DNA of 48,785 nt, taken from positions 1 through 48,785 of the forward strand of contig NZ_AULW01000060.1 of assembly GCF_000422485.1 (NCBI RefSeq), written 5' to 3'. This stretch comes from Paenibacillus pasadenensis DSM 19293. GTDB taxonomy: Bacteria > Bacillota > Bacilli > Paenibacillales > Paenibacillaceae. The position numbers were made by a program, and so were the translations under genes. Positions 32,088-41,987 of this stretch are shown piece after piece (the first letter of the stretch is position 1; the number at the start of each line of letters is the position of its first letter). The notes under the pieces are model-generated. The model had not been told where the DNA came from. It made no database searches and saw only the letters and a list, made by a program, of their open reading frames with translations.

Positions 32088-33026
32088 GTGGAAGCACTGG
32101 CTCTGGAACGCAAGGCAGAGCAAAACCGGGAATTGCGGGAGAGGCTGCTGCAGCTCAAGAAGGAGCGCAACGCGATCATTCTCGCCCACTATTACCAGCG
32201 GGACGAAATTCAGGAAGTGGCCGATTTCCGGGGGGATTCCTTTTTGCTCGCCCAAAAGGCCGCTGAGACGGATGCGGACACGATCGTATTCTGCGGCGTG
32301 CACTTCATGGGGGAGAGCGCCAAGATTCTCGCTCCGAACAAGACGGTCATCATTCCCGACGAGCGCGCCGGCTGCCCGATGGCCGACATGGTCAACGTCG
32401 ACGGGCTCCGCAAACTGAAGGCCCAGCATCCGAACGCCAAGGTCGTCACGTACATCAACTCCTCGGCCGAAATCAAGGCGGAGACCGACATCTGCTGCAC
32501 GTCGGCGAACGCCGTCAAGGTCGTCAACTCGGTCGAAGGCGACGAGATCATCTGGGTGCCGGACAAAAACCTCGGCCACTACGTCCAGCAGAAGACGGAC
32601 AAAAAGATGATCATCTGGGAAGGCTACTGCAATACGCATGACATGCTGACTGTCAAGGACGTCGAGGAGATGAAGGCCAAATATCCGAACGCGGAGTTTG
32701 TCGTCCATCCCGAATGCCGTCCGGAAGTCGTCGCGCTCGGAGATTTTGTCGGCAGCACGACTGCGATCATCAAATACTGCAAGGAATCGCCGAACAAGGA
32801 ATTCATCGTCGGCACCGAGGACGGCACCGGCTACCAGCTTCGCCTGGACAGCCCGGACAAGACGTTCCATTTCGCCACGAAGTATCTCGTCTGCCCGAAC
32901 ATGAAGGTCAACAACCTGAAGAAGCTCGTGCGCTGCCTGGAGAACATGTCTCCGCAGATCTACGTGCCGCCGCAGGTTGCCGACAAAGCCCGTCTGTCCC
33001 TGGAGCGCATGCTGCTGGTCAAGTAG
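32088..33026 (+). CDS. nadA: Quinolinate synthase
   Basis: NadA condenses iminoaspartate with dihydroxyacetone phosphate to quinolinate, the second step of de novo NAD synthesis. It holds a [4Fe-4S] cluster; candidate ligand cysteines lie in TDICCTSAN, HPECRPEV and LVCPNMK. The N terminus LAHYYQRDEIQEVAD is typical. The GTG start at 32088 has AGGAGAGG seven bases upstream; an ATG eight codons earlier would place this site within the coding region. The length is 312 residues. It is the first gene of nadA-nadB-nadC. Confidence 0.95.
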   Translation: MEALALERKAEQNRELRERLLQLKKERNAIILAHYYQRDEIQEVADFRGDSFLLAQKAAETDADTIVFCGVHFMGESAKILAPNKTVIIPDERAGCPMADMVNVDGLRKLKAQHPNAKVVTYINSSAEIKAETDICCTSANAVKVVNSVEGDEIIWVPDKNLGHYVQQKTDKKMIIWEGYCNTHDMLTVKDVEEMKAKYPNAEFVVHPECRPEVVALGDFVGSTTAIIKYCKESPNKEFIVGTEDGTGYQLRLDSPDKTFHFATKYLVCPNMKVNNLKKLVRCLENMSPQIYVPPQVADKARLSLERMLLVK

Positions 33027-33063
33027 CCATGCGCTACTCCCATGTTCGGAGGAGAACCGACCT

Positions 33064-34689
33064 ATGATTCCTAGATATCTGGTGGAGCTCGACCTGGACG
33101 CCCTGCCTGTCGTCGAGAAGGACGTCATCGTCATCGGGGCCGGCATCGCCGGCCTTTTCACCGCCCTGCGGGCGAGCGAGCGCGGCTCGGTGCTCATGAT
33201 CACCAAAAAATCGCTCCTCGACAGCAATACCCGCTACGCCCAGGGCGGCATCGCGGCCGTCATCTCCGACGAGGACAAGCCGGAGTTCCATCTTCAGGAT
33301 ACGCTCGTCGCCGGAGCCGGGCTATGCGACGAGGACGCCGTCGGGGTGCTCGTCCATGAAGGGCCGAAAGGCATCCGCACGCTCATCAACATGGGCACGC
33401 AGTTCGACCGCGAGAACGGCGAGTTCGCCCTGACCAAGGAAGGCGCGCACAGCCAGCGCCGCATCCTGCACGCCAACGGCGACGCGACCGGCTACGAGAT
33501 CGTGCGCGCGCTGTCCGAGCGCGCGCTGGCGAACGAGGACATCGAGGTATGGGACGACCATTTCGCGATCGACCTCATCACGCGGGACGGCGAATGCTGC
33601 GGCGCGCTCGTGCAGAAGCCGGACGGAAGCCGGGTGTTCGTGCGCGGCAAGGCGACGATCCTTTGCACCGGCGGCACCGGGCAGATGTACCGCTATACGA
33701 CCAATCCCGAGGTGGCGACCGGCGACGGCGTGGCGATGGCCTACCGGGCCGGCGCCTACATCCGGGACATGGAGTTCATCCAGTTCCACCCGACGACGCT
33801 CTGTTATCCGGGCGCGCCGCGCTTCCTCATCTCCGAGGCGGTGCGCGGCGAGGGAGCGGTGCTGCGCAACATCCACGGAGAGCGCTTCATGGAGCGGTAC
33901 CACCCGCAGCTGGAGCTCGCGCCGCGCGACGTCGTCGCCAACGCGATCGTCAGCGAGCTGGAGCAGACCGGCGCGACATTTGTCTATCTCGACGTCACGC
34001 ATGAATCCGAGGAGATGGTGCGCCATCGCTTCCCGACGATCTACGAGACCTGCCTGCAGTACGGGCTCGACCTGACGACGGACTGGATCCCGGTCGCTCC
34101 GGCCGCGCATTATACGATGGGCGGCGTACGCACCGATCTGAACGGGGAAACGAACATCCGCCGCCTGTTCGCCTGCGGCGAGGTGTCTTCGACCGGCGTG
34201 CACGGCGCGAACCGGCTGGCCAGCAACTCGCTGTCCGAGGCGATCGTGTTCGGCCGCCGCATCATCCACCGCATCCACGAGCTGCCTCCGCTGGAGGGCG
34301 AGGTTCGCGTGCGCGAGGAGCGCGCGGGCCATGACGCCGTGTCGCGGCAGGCCGTCGTCGAGAAGCGGCTCAAGCTGCAGAAGGTGATGGTCCGCTACAT
34401 CGGCCTGCGCCGCAGCGCGGACAGTCTCGCCAAAGGACTGGGCGAGCTGAAGCGGCAGCTGCCGTTTTTCACGACGGAGATGACGAAGCGCGAAGATTTC
34501 GAGTTTGCCAATCTGCTGACGAACGCCTTGCTGACGGCGGAATCCGCCGCGGCGCGCGAGGAAAGCCGCGGCGCGCACTACCGCGTGGACTTCCCGCAGC
34601 GGGACGACGGGCGTTGGCGCAAGCATACGGTGCTGCATCGAGTGCAGGGCCAGACGGAGGAGAAGATCGATGATGCAGCGATCCGCTGA
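33064..34689 (+). CDS. nadB: L-aspartate oxidase
   Basis: NadB is an FAD enzyme that oxidises aspartate to iminoaspartate, the substrate of NadA. It has the dinucleotide-binding motif GAGIAG (25-30) and the flavoprotein motif TRYAQGGIAAV; the capping domain includes FIQFHPTT. The length of 541 residues is normal. The ATG at 33064 follows GGAGGAGA; the frame is open further upstream but overlaps nadA there. Its 3' end overlaps nadC by 20 bases. Confidence 0.96.
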   Translation: MIPRYLVELDLDALPVVEKDVIVIGAGIAGLFTALRASERGSVLMITKKSLLDSNTRYAQGGIAAVISDEDKPEFHLQDTLVAGAGLCDEDAVGVLVHEGPKGIRTLINMGTQFDRENGEFALTKEGAHSQRRILHANGDATGYEIVRALSERALANEDIEVWDDHFAIDLITRDGECCGALVQKPDGSRVFVRGKATILCTGGTGQMYRYTTNPEVATGDGVAMAYRAGAYIRDMEFIQFHPTTLCYPGAPRFLISEAVRGEGAVLRNIHGERFMERYHPQLELAPRDVVANAIVSELEQTGATFVYLDVTHESEEMVRHRFPTIYETCLQYGLDLTTDWIPVAPAAHYTMGGVRTDLNGETNIRRLFACGEVSSTGVHGANRLASNSLSEAIVFGRRIIHRIHELPPLEGEVRVREERAGHDAVSRQAVVEKRLKLQKVMVRYIGLRRSADSLAKGLGELKRQLPFFTTEMTKREDFEFANLLTNALLTAESAAAREESRGAHYRVDFPQRDDGRWRKHTVLHRVQGQTEEKIDDAAIR

Positions 34690-35566
34690 GCACGGACTCG
34701 GCTTGGAAGGATACGATACGGGACTGCGCGAGAGCATCCGCGCCTGGCTGGCCGAGGACATCGGCACCGGCGACATCACGACGCGCTCGACGATTCCGGC
34801 GGACAGCGTGATGAAGGCTGTCATCCACGTCAAGGAAGACGGCATCGTCGCCGGACTGCCGGTCGCGCAGGCGGTGTTCGGCGTCGTCGATCCGGAGCTC
34901 GTCTTCACCGCGCTCGTACGCGACGGCGATGCCGTAGCCAAGGGCACGGTCATCGCCGAGGTCTCGGGCCGCACGCACAGCATCCTGACGGGTGAGCGCC
35001 TGGCGCTCAACCTGATGCAGCGGCTGTCCGGCATCGCGACGAAGACGAGGCAGTTCATCGATGCGCTCGGCGGCCTTCCGACGCGCCTCGTCGACACGCG
35101 CAAGACGACGCCGGGCCATCGCCGCCTGGAGAAGTACGCGGTGCGCGTCGGGGGCGGCTCGAACCACCGGTTCGGCCTGTACGACGCCGTCATGATCAAG
35201 GACAACCATATCAAGGGAGCCGGAGGCATCGAGGCGGCCGTGGCGGCCGCGCGGGCGGCGATTCCCCATACGATGAAGATCGAGGTCGAGACCGAATCGC
35301 TGGGCGAGGTCGGCCAGGCGCTCGACAGCGGAGCGGACATCATCATGCTCGACAATATGGAGCCGGAGCTCATGCGCGAGGCGGTCGCCCTTATTCGCGG
35401 CCGCGCCCCTCATGTCATCGTCGAGGCGTCCGGCGGGGTCTCGCTGGAGACGGTGCGAGGCATCGCGGAGACGGGCGTGGACGTCATTTCCGTCGGCGGG
35501 CTCACCTACTCGTTCCGCTCGCTCGACATCAGCCTCGACCTCGGCGGCAAAAAAGGGAGGGCGTAA
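34670..35566 (+). CDS. nadC: Nicotinate-nucleotide pyrophosphorylase (carboxylating)
   Basis: NadC converts quinolinate and PRPP to nicotinate mononucleotide. The protein of 298 residues has EDIGTGDITT, VDTRKTTPGHR and the KDNHIK motif that binds substrate phosphate and carboxylate. Its start lies inside nadB with GGAGGAGA just upstream. The coaX gene begins 3 bases after its stop, so NAD and coenzyme A synthesis genes share a transcript here. Confidence 0.96.
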   Translation: MMQRSAEHGLGLEGYDTGLRESIRAWLAEDIGTGDITTRSTIPADSVMKAVIHVKEDGIVAGLPVAQAVFGVVDPELVFTALVRDGDAVAKGTVIAEVSGRTHSILTGERLALNLMQRLSGIATKTRQFIDALGGLPTRLVDTRKTTPGHRRLEKYAVRVGGGSNHRFGLYDAVMIKDNHIKGAGGIEAAVAAARAAIPHTMKIEVETESLGEVGQALDSGADIIMLDNMEPELMREAVALIRGRAPHVIVEASGGVSLETVRGIAETGVDVISVGGLTYSFRSLDISLDLGGKKGRA

Positions 35567-35569
35567 GCG

Positions 35570-36337
<768 letters not shown>

Positions 36338-36418
36338 CTTCATCCATCGACGCCCCTGTCCGGCTTGGACGGGGCGCCGATTCATTTTACCGGGACGAAT
36401 CCGGACAGGAGGGATCGC

Positions 36419-37321
36419 ATGAGCGACACGACGAAGGACTATCTGGTGCGCGGGACGGCGTGGGGCGGCAAGATCCGCGTCTTCGCCGCGCGCACGACGG
36501 AGCTTACGCGCGAGCTGCAGCGCCGCCACGGCACGCTTCCGACCGCATCGGCCGCGCTCGGCCGCACGGCGGCCATCGGCGCGATGATGGGCATCATGCT
36601 CAAAGGCGAGGAGAAGCTGACGCTGCAGGTCAAGGGCGACGGACCGATCGGCGCGATCGTCGTCGACGCCAACGCCCGCGGCGAAGTTCGCGGCTACGTC
36701 GACAACCCGCAGGCGCATCTGCCTCCGAACGCGCAGGGCAAGCTGGATGTCGCCGGCGTCGTCGGCACGACCGGCTATGTGCATGTGACCAAGGATCTCG
36801 GGCTCAAGGAGCCGTACCGCGGCAGCGTGCCGATCATCTCGGGGGAGCTCGGCGAGGATTTCACCTATTACTTCGCCTCCTCGGAGCAGACGCCCTCGGC
36901 GGTCGGCGTCGGCGTGCTCGTGGACGTGGACGGCAGCGTGCTGCATGCCGGCGGCTTCATCATCCAGCTGCTGCCGGGCCTCAGCGACGCGGAGATCACC
37001 CGTCTCGAGCATGCGCTCGGCCATCTGCCGCATGTGACGGCGCTGCTGGACCAGGGCGAGACGCCGGAAGAGATTTTGCGCTGGGTCGTCGGCGACGAGC
37101 TGACGGTGCATGAGACGCTGCCGGTCGGCTTTGCCTGCCCGTGCAGCGAGGAGCGCGTGGAGCAGACGCTCGTCAGCCTCGGCGAGGCCGAGCTGCGCCA
37201 GCTGATCGAGGAGGACGGCGAGGCGGAGGTTCAGTGTCATTTCTGCAATGAAGCGTATGTGTTCGATCGCACCAAGCTGGAGAGGCTGCTGCAGGAAGCG
37301 ACTTCGGAAAGCGGGAAATAG
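36419..37321 (+). CDS. hslO: Redox-regulated chaperone Hsp33
   Basis: Hsp33 is a holdase chaperone switched on by oxidation. The four zinc-binding cysteines that act as the switch are visible: C240 and C242 (CPC) and C273 and C276 (CHFC). The protein has 300 residues. ATG 36419 with AGGAGGG upstream was preferred to an in-frame TTG 18 codons earlier. A GC-rich hairpin without a clear T-tract separates it from coaX. The foldase gene starts 13 bases after its stop. Confidence 0.95.
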   Translation: MSDTTKDYLVRGTAWGGKIRVFAARTTELTRELQRRHGTLPTASAALGRTAAIGAMMGIMLKGEEKLTLQVKGDGPIGAIVVDANARGEVRGYVDNPQAHLPPNAQGKLDVAGVVGTTGYVHVTKDLGLKEPYRGSVPIISGELGEDFTYYFASSEQTPSAVGVGVLVDVDGSVLHAGGFIIQLLPGLSDAEITRLEHALGHLPHVTALLDQGETPEEILRWVVGDELTVHETLPVGFACPCSEERVEQTLVSLGEAELRQLIEEDGEAEVQCHFCNEAYVFDRTKLERLLQEATSESGK

Positions 37322-37334
37322 AGGGAAGCGGAGC

Positions 37335-38315
37335 ATGGGCAGAGACAAGGCGTTGAAAACGATCATCGGCCTTCAGGCGGCCTGCATGATCGTGCTGGCC
37401 GCGTTCGTGCTGGCGGGGCAGCTGCGCGGCGAGCCGGTCCTCGTGCCTGTCGGAGCGCAGGTCGGGGAGAACGGAGAGGACGGAGGCGACGGTACGGCCG
37501 CTGTCGTCGGCAGCGATGTGATCGCGGAGTCGGAGCTGGCGGCGCGGCTGCGCGATCAGTACGGGGAGAGCGTGCTGCAGACGATGATGATCCGCTCCGC
37601 GCTCGATCAGGAGAGCGCCAAGGCCGGCCTGGCCGTGACGGAAGCCGAGATCGAGGCGGAGCTGCAGGCGCAGATGGAAGGCTACGGCGACGAAGAGGGC
37701 TTCTACCGCGAGATGGAGAGCCAGTTCGGCCTGGACCGGGACGAGGTATATGAGGAAGCGATGTACCGCCTCCTGATGGAAAAGTGGATGACCCAAGGCA
37801 TCGTCGTCAGCGACGCGCAGGTCGATGCGTATCTGCAGGAGCATGAAGCGGAGCTGCGGCCGGCTCCGCGCGCCCATCTGCGCTGGATCGTCAGCGCTTC
37901 CCGCGCGGAAGCCGAGGCGCTGCTCGGCCGGCTGGAGGCCGGCGAGGATTTCGCCGAGCTGGCCCGCCGGCACTCGCTCGACGAAGCGACGGCGGAGCTC
38001 GGCGGCGATCTCGGCGTCGTCGAGGAAGGCGACCCGTTCCTCGATCCGGGCGCGGCGGCCGCGGCGGCGGAGCTGGCGGAGGGCGAGCTCGGCGGGCCGG
38101 CGGAGGTAGAGGGCGGATTCGCCCTCGTGCAGCTGCTGGAGCGCGAGTCGCCGCCGGCGCTGGACGAGCAGGTGCTGCGCTCCAAGGTGCGGCGCCTCAT
38201 CGCTCTCGACGAGGCGGGCTCGCTGAAGGAAGGCGAGCAGCGGCTGCTGCGTCAATACGGCGCTCGGACGGGCGCCGACGCCTCCCCGCAGCCGGCCCCA
38301 TCGGCCAGCGGATAG
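37335..38315 (+). CDS. Membrane-anchored peptidyl-prolyl isomerase of the parvulin/SurA type
   Basis: The 326-residue protein has an N-terminal membrane segment (about 9-28), a helical SurA-like domain (about 60-170) and a parvulin domain (about 175-275) with RAHLRWIVSASRAEAEALL and LGGDLGVVEEGD. It probably assists folding of secreted proteins outside the membrane. Its place between hslO and cysK matches yacD of Bacillus subtilis. It differs from PrsA in having no lipobox; the single Cys in the membrane segment is not in a lipobox context. The C terminus is a short Pro/Ser/Ala tail. Confidence 0.88.
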   Translation: MGRDKALKTIIGLQAACMIVLAAFVLAGQLRGEPVLVPVGAQVGENGEDGGDGTAAVVGSDVIAESELAARLRDQYGESVLQTMMIRSALDQESAKAGLAVTEAEIEAELQAQMEGYGDEEGFYREMESQFGLDRDEVYEEAMYRLLMEKWMTQGIVVSDAQVDAYLQEHEAELRPAPRAHLRWIVSASRAEAEALLGRLEAGEDFAELARRHSLDEATAELGGDLGVVEEGDPFLDPGAAAAAAELAEGELGGPAEVEGGFALVQLLERESPPALDEQVLRSKVRRLIALDEAGSLKEGEQRLLRQYGARTGADASPQPAPSASG

Positions 38316-38365
38316 CGGTTTTGCGTTAGACTTTGACATTGGCCAAAGGTCTCTTCATCGCAGGC

Positions 38366-38395
38366 TTGACAAGGGCCGAAAGGCCTTGTTAAGAT
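38366..38395 (+). promoter_or_regulatory. Promoter of cysK
   Basis: TTGACA (38366-38371) and TAAGAT (38390-38395) are 18 bases apart. The spacer contains an inverted repeat, CAAGG with CCTTG. Confidence 0.6.
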
Positions 38396-38404
38396 AGAAA
38401 CAGC

Positions 38405-38433
38405 TAATAACCTACTATTTTAGTCGGAATATA
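38405..38433. promoter_or_regulatory. Candidate CymR-type operator before cysK
   Basis: The AT-rich stretch between the promoter and the ribosome binding site reads TAATAACC, CTATTTTAGTCGGAATAT. TCGGAAT preceded by an A/T-rich half resembles sites bound by the cysteine regulator CymR in Bacillus. I judged this by eye only. A repressor bound here, just after the start point, would block transcription when cysteine is plentiful. Confidence 0.4.
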
Positions 38434-38453
38434 GATGAGGAGGCAGTTGGACG

Positions 38454-39395
38454 ATGGCCAGAATTGTGCAGAATGTGACCGAACTGATCGGAGATACTCC
38501 GCTTGTCCGCTTGAACCGCTTGGTGCCGGAAGGCAGCGCGGAAGTATATGTGAAGCTTGAGTATCAGAATCCGGGATCCAGCGTCAAGGACCGCATCGCA
38601 ATCAGCATGATCAACGTCGCCGAGGAGCAAGGCCTGATCAAGCCGGGCGTCTCGACGATCGTCGAGCCGACGAGCGGCAACACGGGCATCGGCCTGGCCA
38701 TGGTCGCAGCGGCCAAGGGCTATCGTGCCGTCCTCGTCATGCCGGAGACGATGAGCCTTGAGCGGCGCAACCTGCTGCGCGCCTATGGCGCGGAGCTCGT
38801 GCTGACGCCGGGAGCCGAGGGCATGAACGGCGCGGTCAAGAAGGCCGAGCAGCTCGCGGCCGAGAACGAAGACTACTTCCTGCCGCAGCAGTTCAAAAAC
38901 CCGGCGAACGTCAAAATTCACCGCGAGACGACAGGACCTGAGATCGTGGAAGCGATCAACTCGCTGGACGGCAAGCTCGATGCGTTCGTCGCCGGCATCG
39001 GCACGGGCGGCACGATCAGCGGCACCGGCGAAGTGCTCCGCCAGAGCTTCCCGGACATCAAGATCGTCGCGGTCGAGCCTTCGGCATCTCCGCTGCTGTC
39101 GGGCGGCAAGCCGGGCGGCCACAAGATCCAGGGCATCGGCGCCAACTTCATCCCGGATATCCTGAACCGCGACATCTACGACGAAGTCATCACCGTCGAA
39201 AATGAAGAAGCGTTCGACTACGCTCGCCGCGCCGCCAAGGAAGAGGGCCTGCTCGTCGGCATCAGCTCCGGCGCCGCCATCTCCGCCGCGCTGCAGGTCG
39301 CAGCCAAGCTCGGACCGGGCAAGCGCGTCATCGCGGTCGTTCCTTCCAACGGCGAGCGCTACCTGAGCACCGCGCTGTTCAACTTCGAGAACTAA
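38454..39395 (+). CDS. cysK: Cysteine synthase A (O-acetylserine sulfhydrylase)
   Basis: CysK makes cysteine from O-acetylserine and sulfide using pyridoxal phosphate. The Schiff-base lysine is K45 in NPGSSVKDR, and the phosphate-binding loop TSGNTG lies at 73-78. [10 protein letters not shown] is the usual glycine loop. It has 313 residues and a GAGGAGG ribosome binding site. In Bacillus CysK also forms a regulatory complex with CymR; the possible CymR site upstream fits that. Confidence 0.96.
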   Translation: MARIVQNVTELIGDTPLVRLNRLVPEGSAEVYVKLEYQNPGSSVKDRIAISMINVAEEQGLIKPGVSTIVEPTSGNTGIGLAMVAAAKGYRAVLVMPETMSLERRNLLRAYGAELVLTPGAEGMNGAVKKAEQLAAENEDYFLPQQFKNPANVKIHRETTGPEIVEAINSLDGKLDAFVAGIGTGGTISGTGEVLRQSFPDIKIVAVEPSASPLLSGGKPGGHKIQGIGANFIPDILNRDIYDEVITVENEEAFDYARRAAKEEGLLVGISSGAAISAALQVAAKLGPGKRVIAVVPSNGERYLSTALFNFEN

Positions 39396-39409
39396 TCCTT
39401 CATTTCCGG

Positions 39410-39448
39410 CCGCCGGCCTTTCCTTCGGGAGGGGACCGGCGGTTTTTT
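39410..39448 (+). terminator. Terminator after cysK
   Basis: Arms CCGCCGGCC and GGACCGGCGG, extended by CTTTCC/GGAGGGG, enclose a TTCGG loop and are followed by six T residues. Confidence 0.88.
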
Positions 39449-39706
39449 CATTGAAAAGAAGACGTCCTGCAGACAAGCCATTTCGCTGCGCAAGCCGAGC
39501 CTTTCTCCGATCCTTCTGGAAGCCAGCCCATAGGCAATAGTTGAAACCGAAGAGCGAAGCGGACGGGGGCTCGTGGAGAAGCGGCAGCGGTTCCCTTGGA
39601 GGCCGGATTCCTTCCTTTCTGGGAGAATACATTCACAGGAATCTGGGCTCCAGGGAGATCGGAACGAGTTCCCGTCCGCGAAGCGGGAATCGGTTGCGTT
39701 CTACTC
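39449..39706. other. Intergenic stretch before the folate operon
   Basis: No gene is visible between the cysK terminator and the pabB promoter. A small inverted repeat TTCCCG/CGGGAA occurs near 39669-39689. The T-box signature (AGGGTGGTACCGCG) is absent. Short frames lack ribosome binding sites. Confidence 0.45.
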
Positions 39707-39735
39707 TTGATTTTGCACCGACGACACGATACGAT
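39707..39735 (+). promoter_or_regulatory. Promoter of the folate operon
   Basis: TTGATT (39707-39712) and TACGAT (39730-39735) are separated by 17 bases. Transcription would begin near 39742, leaving a purine-rich leader of about 40 bases before pabB. Confidence 0.55.
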
Positions 39736-39742
39736 CAGGCGA

Positions 39743-39774
39743 TAGACAGAGAGCGAGCACGGAAGGCGAGGTAG
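39743..39774 (+). promoter_or_regulatory. GAG/TAG-rich leader overlapping the pabB ribosome binding site
   Basis: TAG (39743), GAG (39749), GAG (39755), AAG (39763), GAG (39768) and TAG (39772) are spaced by one to five bases, and the last ones overlap the ribosome binding region of pabB. The tryptophan-sensing protein TRAP of Bacillus subtilis binds (G/U)AG repeats spaced by 2-3 bases and controls pabA translation. Only part of the spacing fits, so this is a suggestion. Confidence 0.3.
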
Positions 39775-39783
39775 GCGCAACGA

Positions 39784-41409
39784 ATGAAGGGGAACATCTG
39801 CATCTCATGGGAGCAGTGGCAGGAATGGCTGCGAGACGGAACGAGCTACGCGTCGCTGCCGGTGCTGGCGCGAATGGACCTGCCGTACGGAGAAGCGCTG
39901 CCGGCTTCATGGGAGGCGGCATGGCACGAGCAGGAGCCGTATTCGATCCTGCTCGAAAGCGGCAAGACGGGCCGCTATACGTATCTGGGCCGGCAACCGG
40001 CGGCCGTGCTGCGGGCCAAGGGCGGCGAGGCGCAGGTATGGACGCGCAGCGCTGCCGGCGGCTACGAGCCGTCGCAGGCCATCGCCGCCGATCCGCTCGA
40101 GGCGGTGCGCCGCTGGATGGACGGGCGCAAGGCGCCGCGCCTGCCGGGCGGTCCGAAGTTCGCAGGCGGCATCGCCGGCTACTGGAGCTACGACGTGGCG
40201 CGCGCCATCGAGCGGCTGCCGGAGCTGGCGGCCGATGACCTGGAGCTGCCCGAGGCGCTGTTCCTGCAGCTGGACGAGCTGTGGATCCATGACCGCGAGC
40301 GGCGCTGCGTTTATGCCGCCGTGCAGGCTCCCCTGGCCGCCCTGGCGGGCGAAGGCTCGGAGGCCGCCGCCGGCGAGGCGGCCCTCAGATTAGCCTACGA
40401 CGCGGCTGCCGCCCGCGCGCTCGAGTTGCTGGAGCAATGGGCCGCCTGGGCTTCGTCGCCGGCTTCGCTGCATCATGCCGGCTCCCGCCGGGAGCTGCTG
40501 GAGCGGACGGAAGCGGGCGCCGAGCTTCCTTTCCCGGACGTTCCCGCGGATGCGACCAGTCCTTTTCCCCGCGAGCGGTACAAGGACGCCGTGCGCGCCA
40601 TCCAGCGCTACATCGCGGCAGGCGACGTGTTCCAGGTGAACCTTTCGCTGCGGCAGCAAAAAGCCATGGAAGCCTCGCCGGAGGAGCTGTACGAATGGCT
40701 GCGCCTCATCAATCCGTCGCCGTACATGGGCCTGCTGCGGACGCCGGAATTCCAGCTCGTCTCCGCTTCGCCGGAACTGCTCGTCGAGCTCGCGGACGGG
40801 AAGCTGTACACGCGGCCGATCGCCGGCACCCGCCGCCGCGGCCGCACGCCGGAGGAGGACGCCGAGCTGGAGCTCGAGCTGCGCACGAACGAAAAGGAGA
40901 CGGCCGAGCATATCATGCTGGTCGACCTGGAGCGCAACGATCTCGGCCGGGTGTCCCGCTACGGCACCGTGCGCGTCGAGGAGCTGATGGTCGTGGAGCG
41001 CTACTCGCATGTGATGCATCTCGTCTCGCAGGTGAACGGGGAGCTCATGCCGGGCCGGGACGCGTTTGACGTCATGCGCGCCGTCTTCCCCGGGGGCACG
41101 ATTACCGGAGCGCCCAAAATCCGCACGATGGAGATCATCGAGGAGCTCGAGCCGGTGCGCCGGGGGCCGTATACGGGCTCGATGGGCTGGATTGACTATA
41201 GCGGGGATATGGAATTTAATATTATTATCCGCACGATGGCGGTCAAGGACCGCGTCGCGCACATCCAGGCGGGCGCCGGCATCGTGATCGATTCCGATCC
41301 CGAGCGGGAATACCGCGAATCGATCAGCAAGGCAAGGGCGCTCTGGCGCGCCTTCCACTACGCCGGGCTGCACGGCTCGGCATCAATCGACAGGGGGATG
41401 GACGCATGA
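39784..41409 (+). CDS. pabB: Aminodeoxychorismate synthase component I
   Basis: PabB converts chorismate, with ammonia from PabA, to 4-amino-4-deoxychorismate on the way to folate. The chorismate-binding domain spans about residues 255-525, with [33 protein letters not shown] and [12 protein letters not shown]. The N-terminal 150 residues are the usual PabB/TrpE lobe. It has 541 residues; a stretch at about 178-245 is Ala/Glu-rich. Anthranilate synthase is a relative, but the folate operon context supports PabB. It overlaps pabA by four bases (ATGA). Confidence 0.93.
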   Translation: MKGNICISWEQWQEWLRDGTSYASLPVLARMDLPYGEALPASWEAAWHEQEPYSILLESGKTGRYTYLGRQPAAVLRAKGGEAQVWTRSAAGGYEPSQAIAADPLEAVRRWMDGRKAPRLPGGPKFAGGIAGYWSYDVARAIERLPELAADDLELPEALFLQLDELWIHDRERRCVYAAVQAPLAALAGEGSEAAAGEAALRLAYDAAAARALELLEQWAAWASSPASLHHAGSRRELLERTEAGAELPFPDVPADATSPFPRERYKDAVRAIQRYIAAGDVFQVNLSLRQQKAMEASPEELYEWLRLINPSPYMGLLRTPEFQLVSASPELLVELADGKLYTRPIAGTRRRGRTPEEDAELELELRTNEKETAEHIMLVDLERNDLGRVSRYGTVRVEELMVVERYSHVMHLVSQVNGELMPGRDAFDVMRAVFPGGTITGAPKIRTMEIIEELEPVRRGPYTGSMGWIDYSGDMEFNIIIRTMAVKDRVAHIQAGAGIVIDSDPEREYRESISKARALWRAFHYAGLHGSASIDRGMDA

Positions 41410-41987
41410 TCCTGGTCATCGACAACTACGACTCCTTTACGTACAATCTGGTGCAGTATCTGGGAGAGCTCAAGCAAGACATCCTCGTCAAGCGCAACGA
41501 CGAGATCACGCTGGACGAGATCGCCCAGCTCGCTCCGGACCACATCCTCATCTCTCCGGGGCCGTGCTCTCCCAACGAGGCGGGCATCAGCCTCGCGCTG
41601 ATCGAGCGCTTCAAGGGCGAGATTCCGATCCTCGGCGTCTGCCTCGGCCATCAGGCGATCGGACAGGCGTTCGGCGGCGAGGTCGTGCGCGCGGAGCGGC
41701 TCATGCACGGCAAGACCTCTCCGATCCACCATACGGGCCGGGGCGTGTTCCAAGGCCTGCCGTCCCCGTTCACGGCGACCCGCTACCACTCCCTCATCGT
41801 GCGCCGCGAGACGCTGCCGGACGAGCTGGAGATTACGGCCGAGACGGCCGAGGGAGAGATCATGGGGCTGCGCCACAAGCGCTACCCGGTGGAGGGCGTG
41901 CAGTTCCATCCCGAGTCGATCATCACCGAGAACGGCCTCTCCATGCTGCGCAGCTTCCTGGCGGAAAAGGCCCCGGCTTCGAAATGA
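41406..41987 (+). CDS. pabA: Glutamine amidotransferase, aminodeoxychorismate synthase component II
   Basis: PabA removes ammonia from glutamine and passes it to PabB. The class I amidotransferase triad is present: C79 in GVCLGHQ, with the His and Glu in FHPES near the C terminus. It has 193 residues and the N terminus [18 protein letters not shown]. In Bacillus subtilis this subunit is shared with anthranilate synthase, and the same may hold here. It overlaps pabB at its start and pabC at its end, each by four bases. Confidence 0.95.
   Translation: MILVIDNYDSFTYNLVQYLGELKQDILVKRNDEITLDEIAQLAPDHILISPGPCSPNEAGISLALIERFKGEIPILGVCLGHQAIGQAFGGEVVRAERLMHGKTSPIHHTGRGVFQGLPSPFTATRYHSLIVRRETLPDELEITAETAEGEIMGLRHKRYPVEGVQFHPESIITENGLSMLRSFLAEKAPASK

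Noticed and set aside
28790-32179. A 1129-codon minus-strand frame across the nucleoside transporter genes
   Set aside because: It spans three well-recognised plus-strand genes and the intergenic gap, with the Arg/Asp/Ala-rich composition typical of antisense frames in GC-rich DNA.
39449-39783. T-box leader before pabB
   Set aside because: The conserved T-box sequence and a terminator in the leader are absent, and the best promoter is only about 40 bases from the gene.
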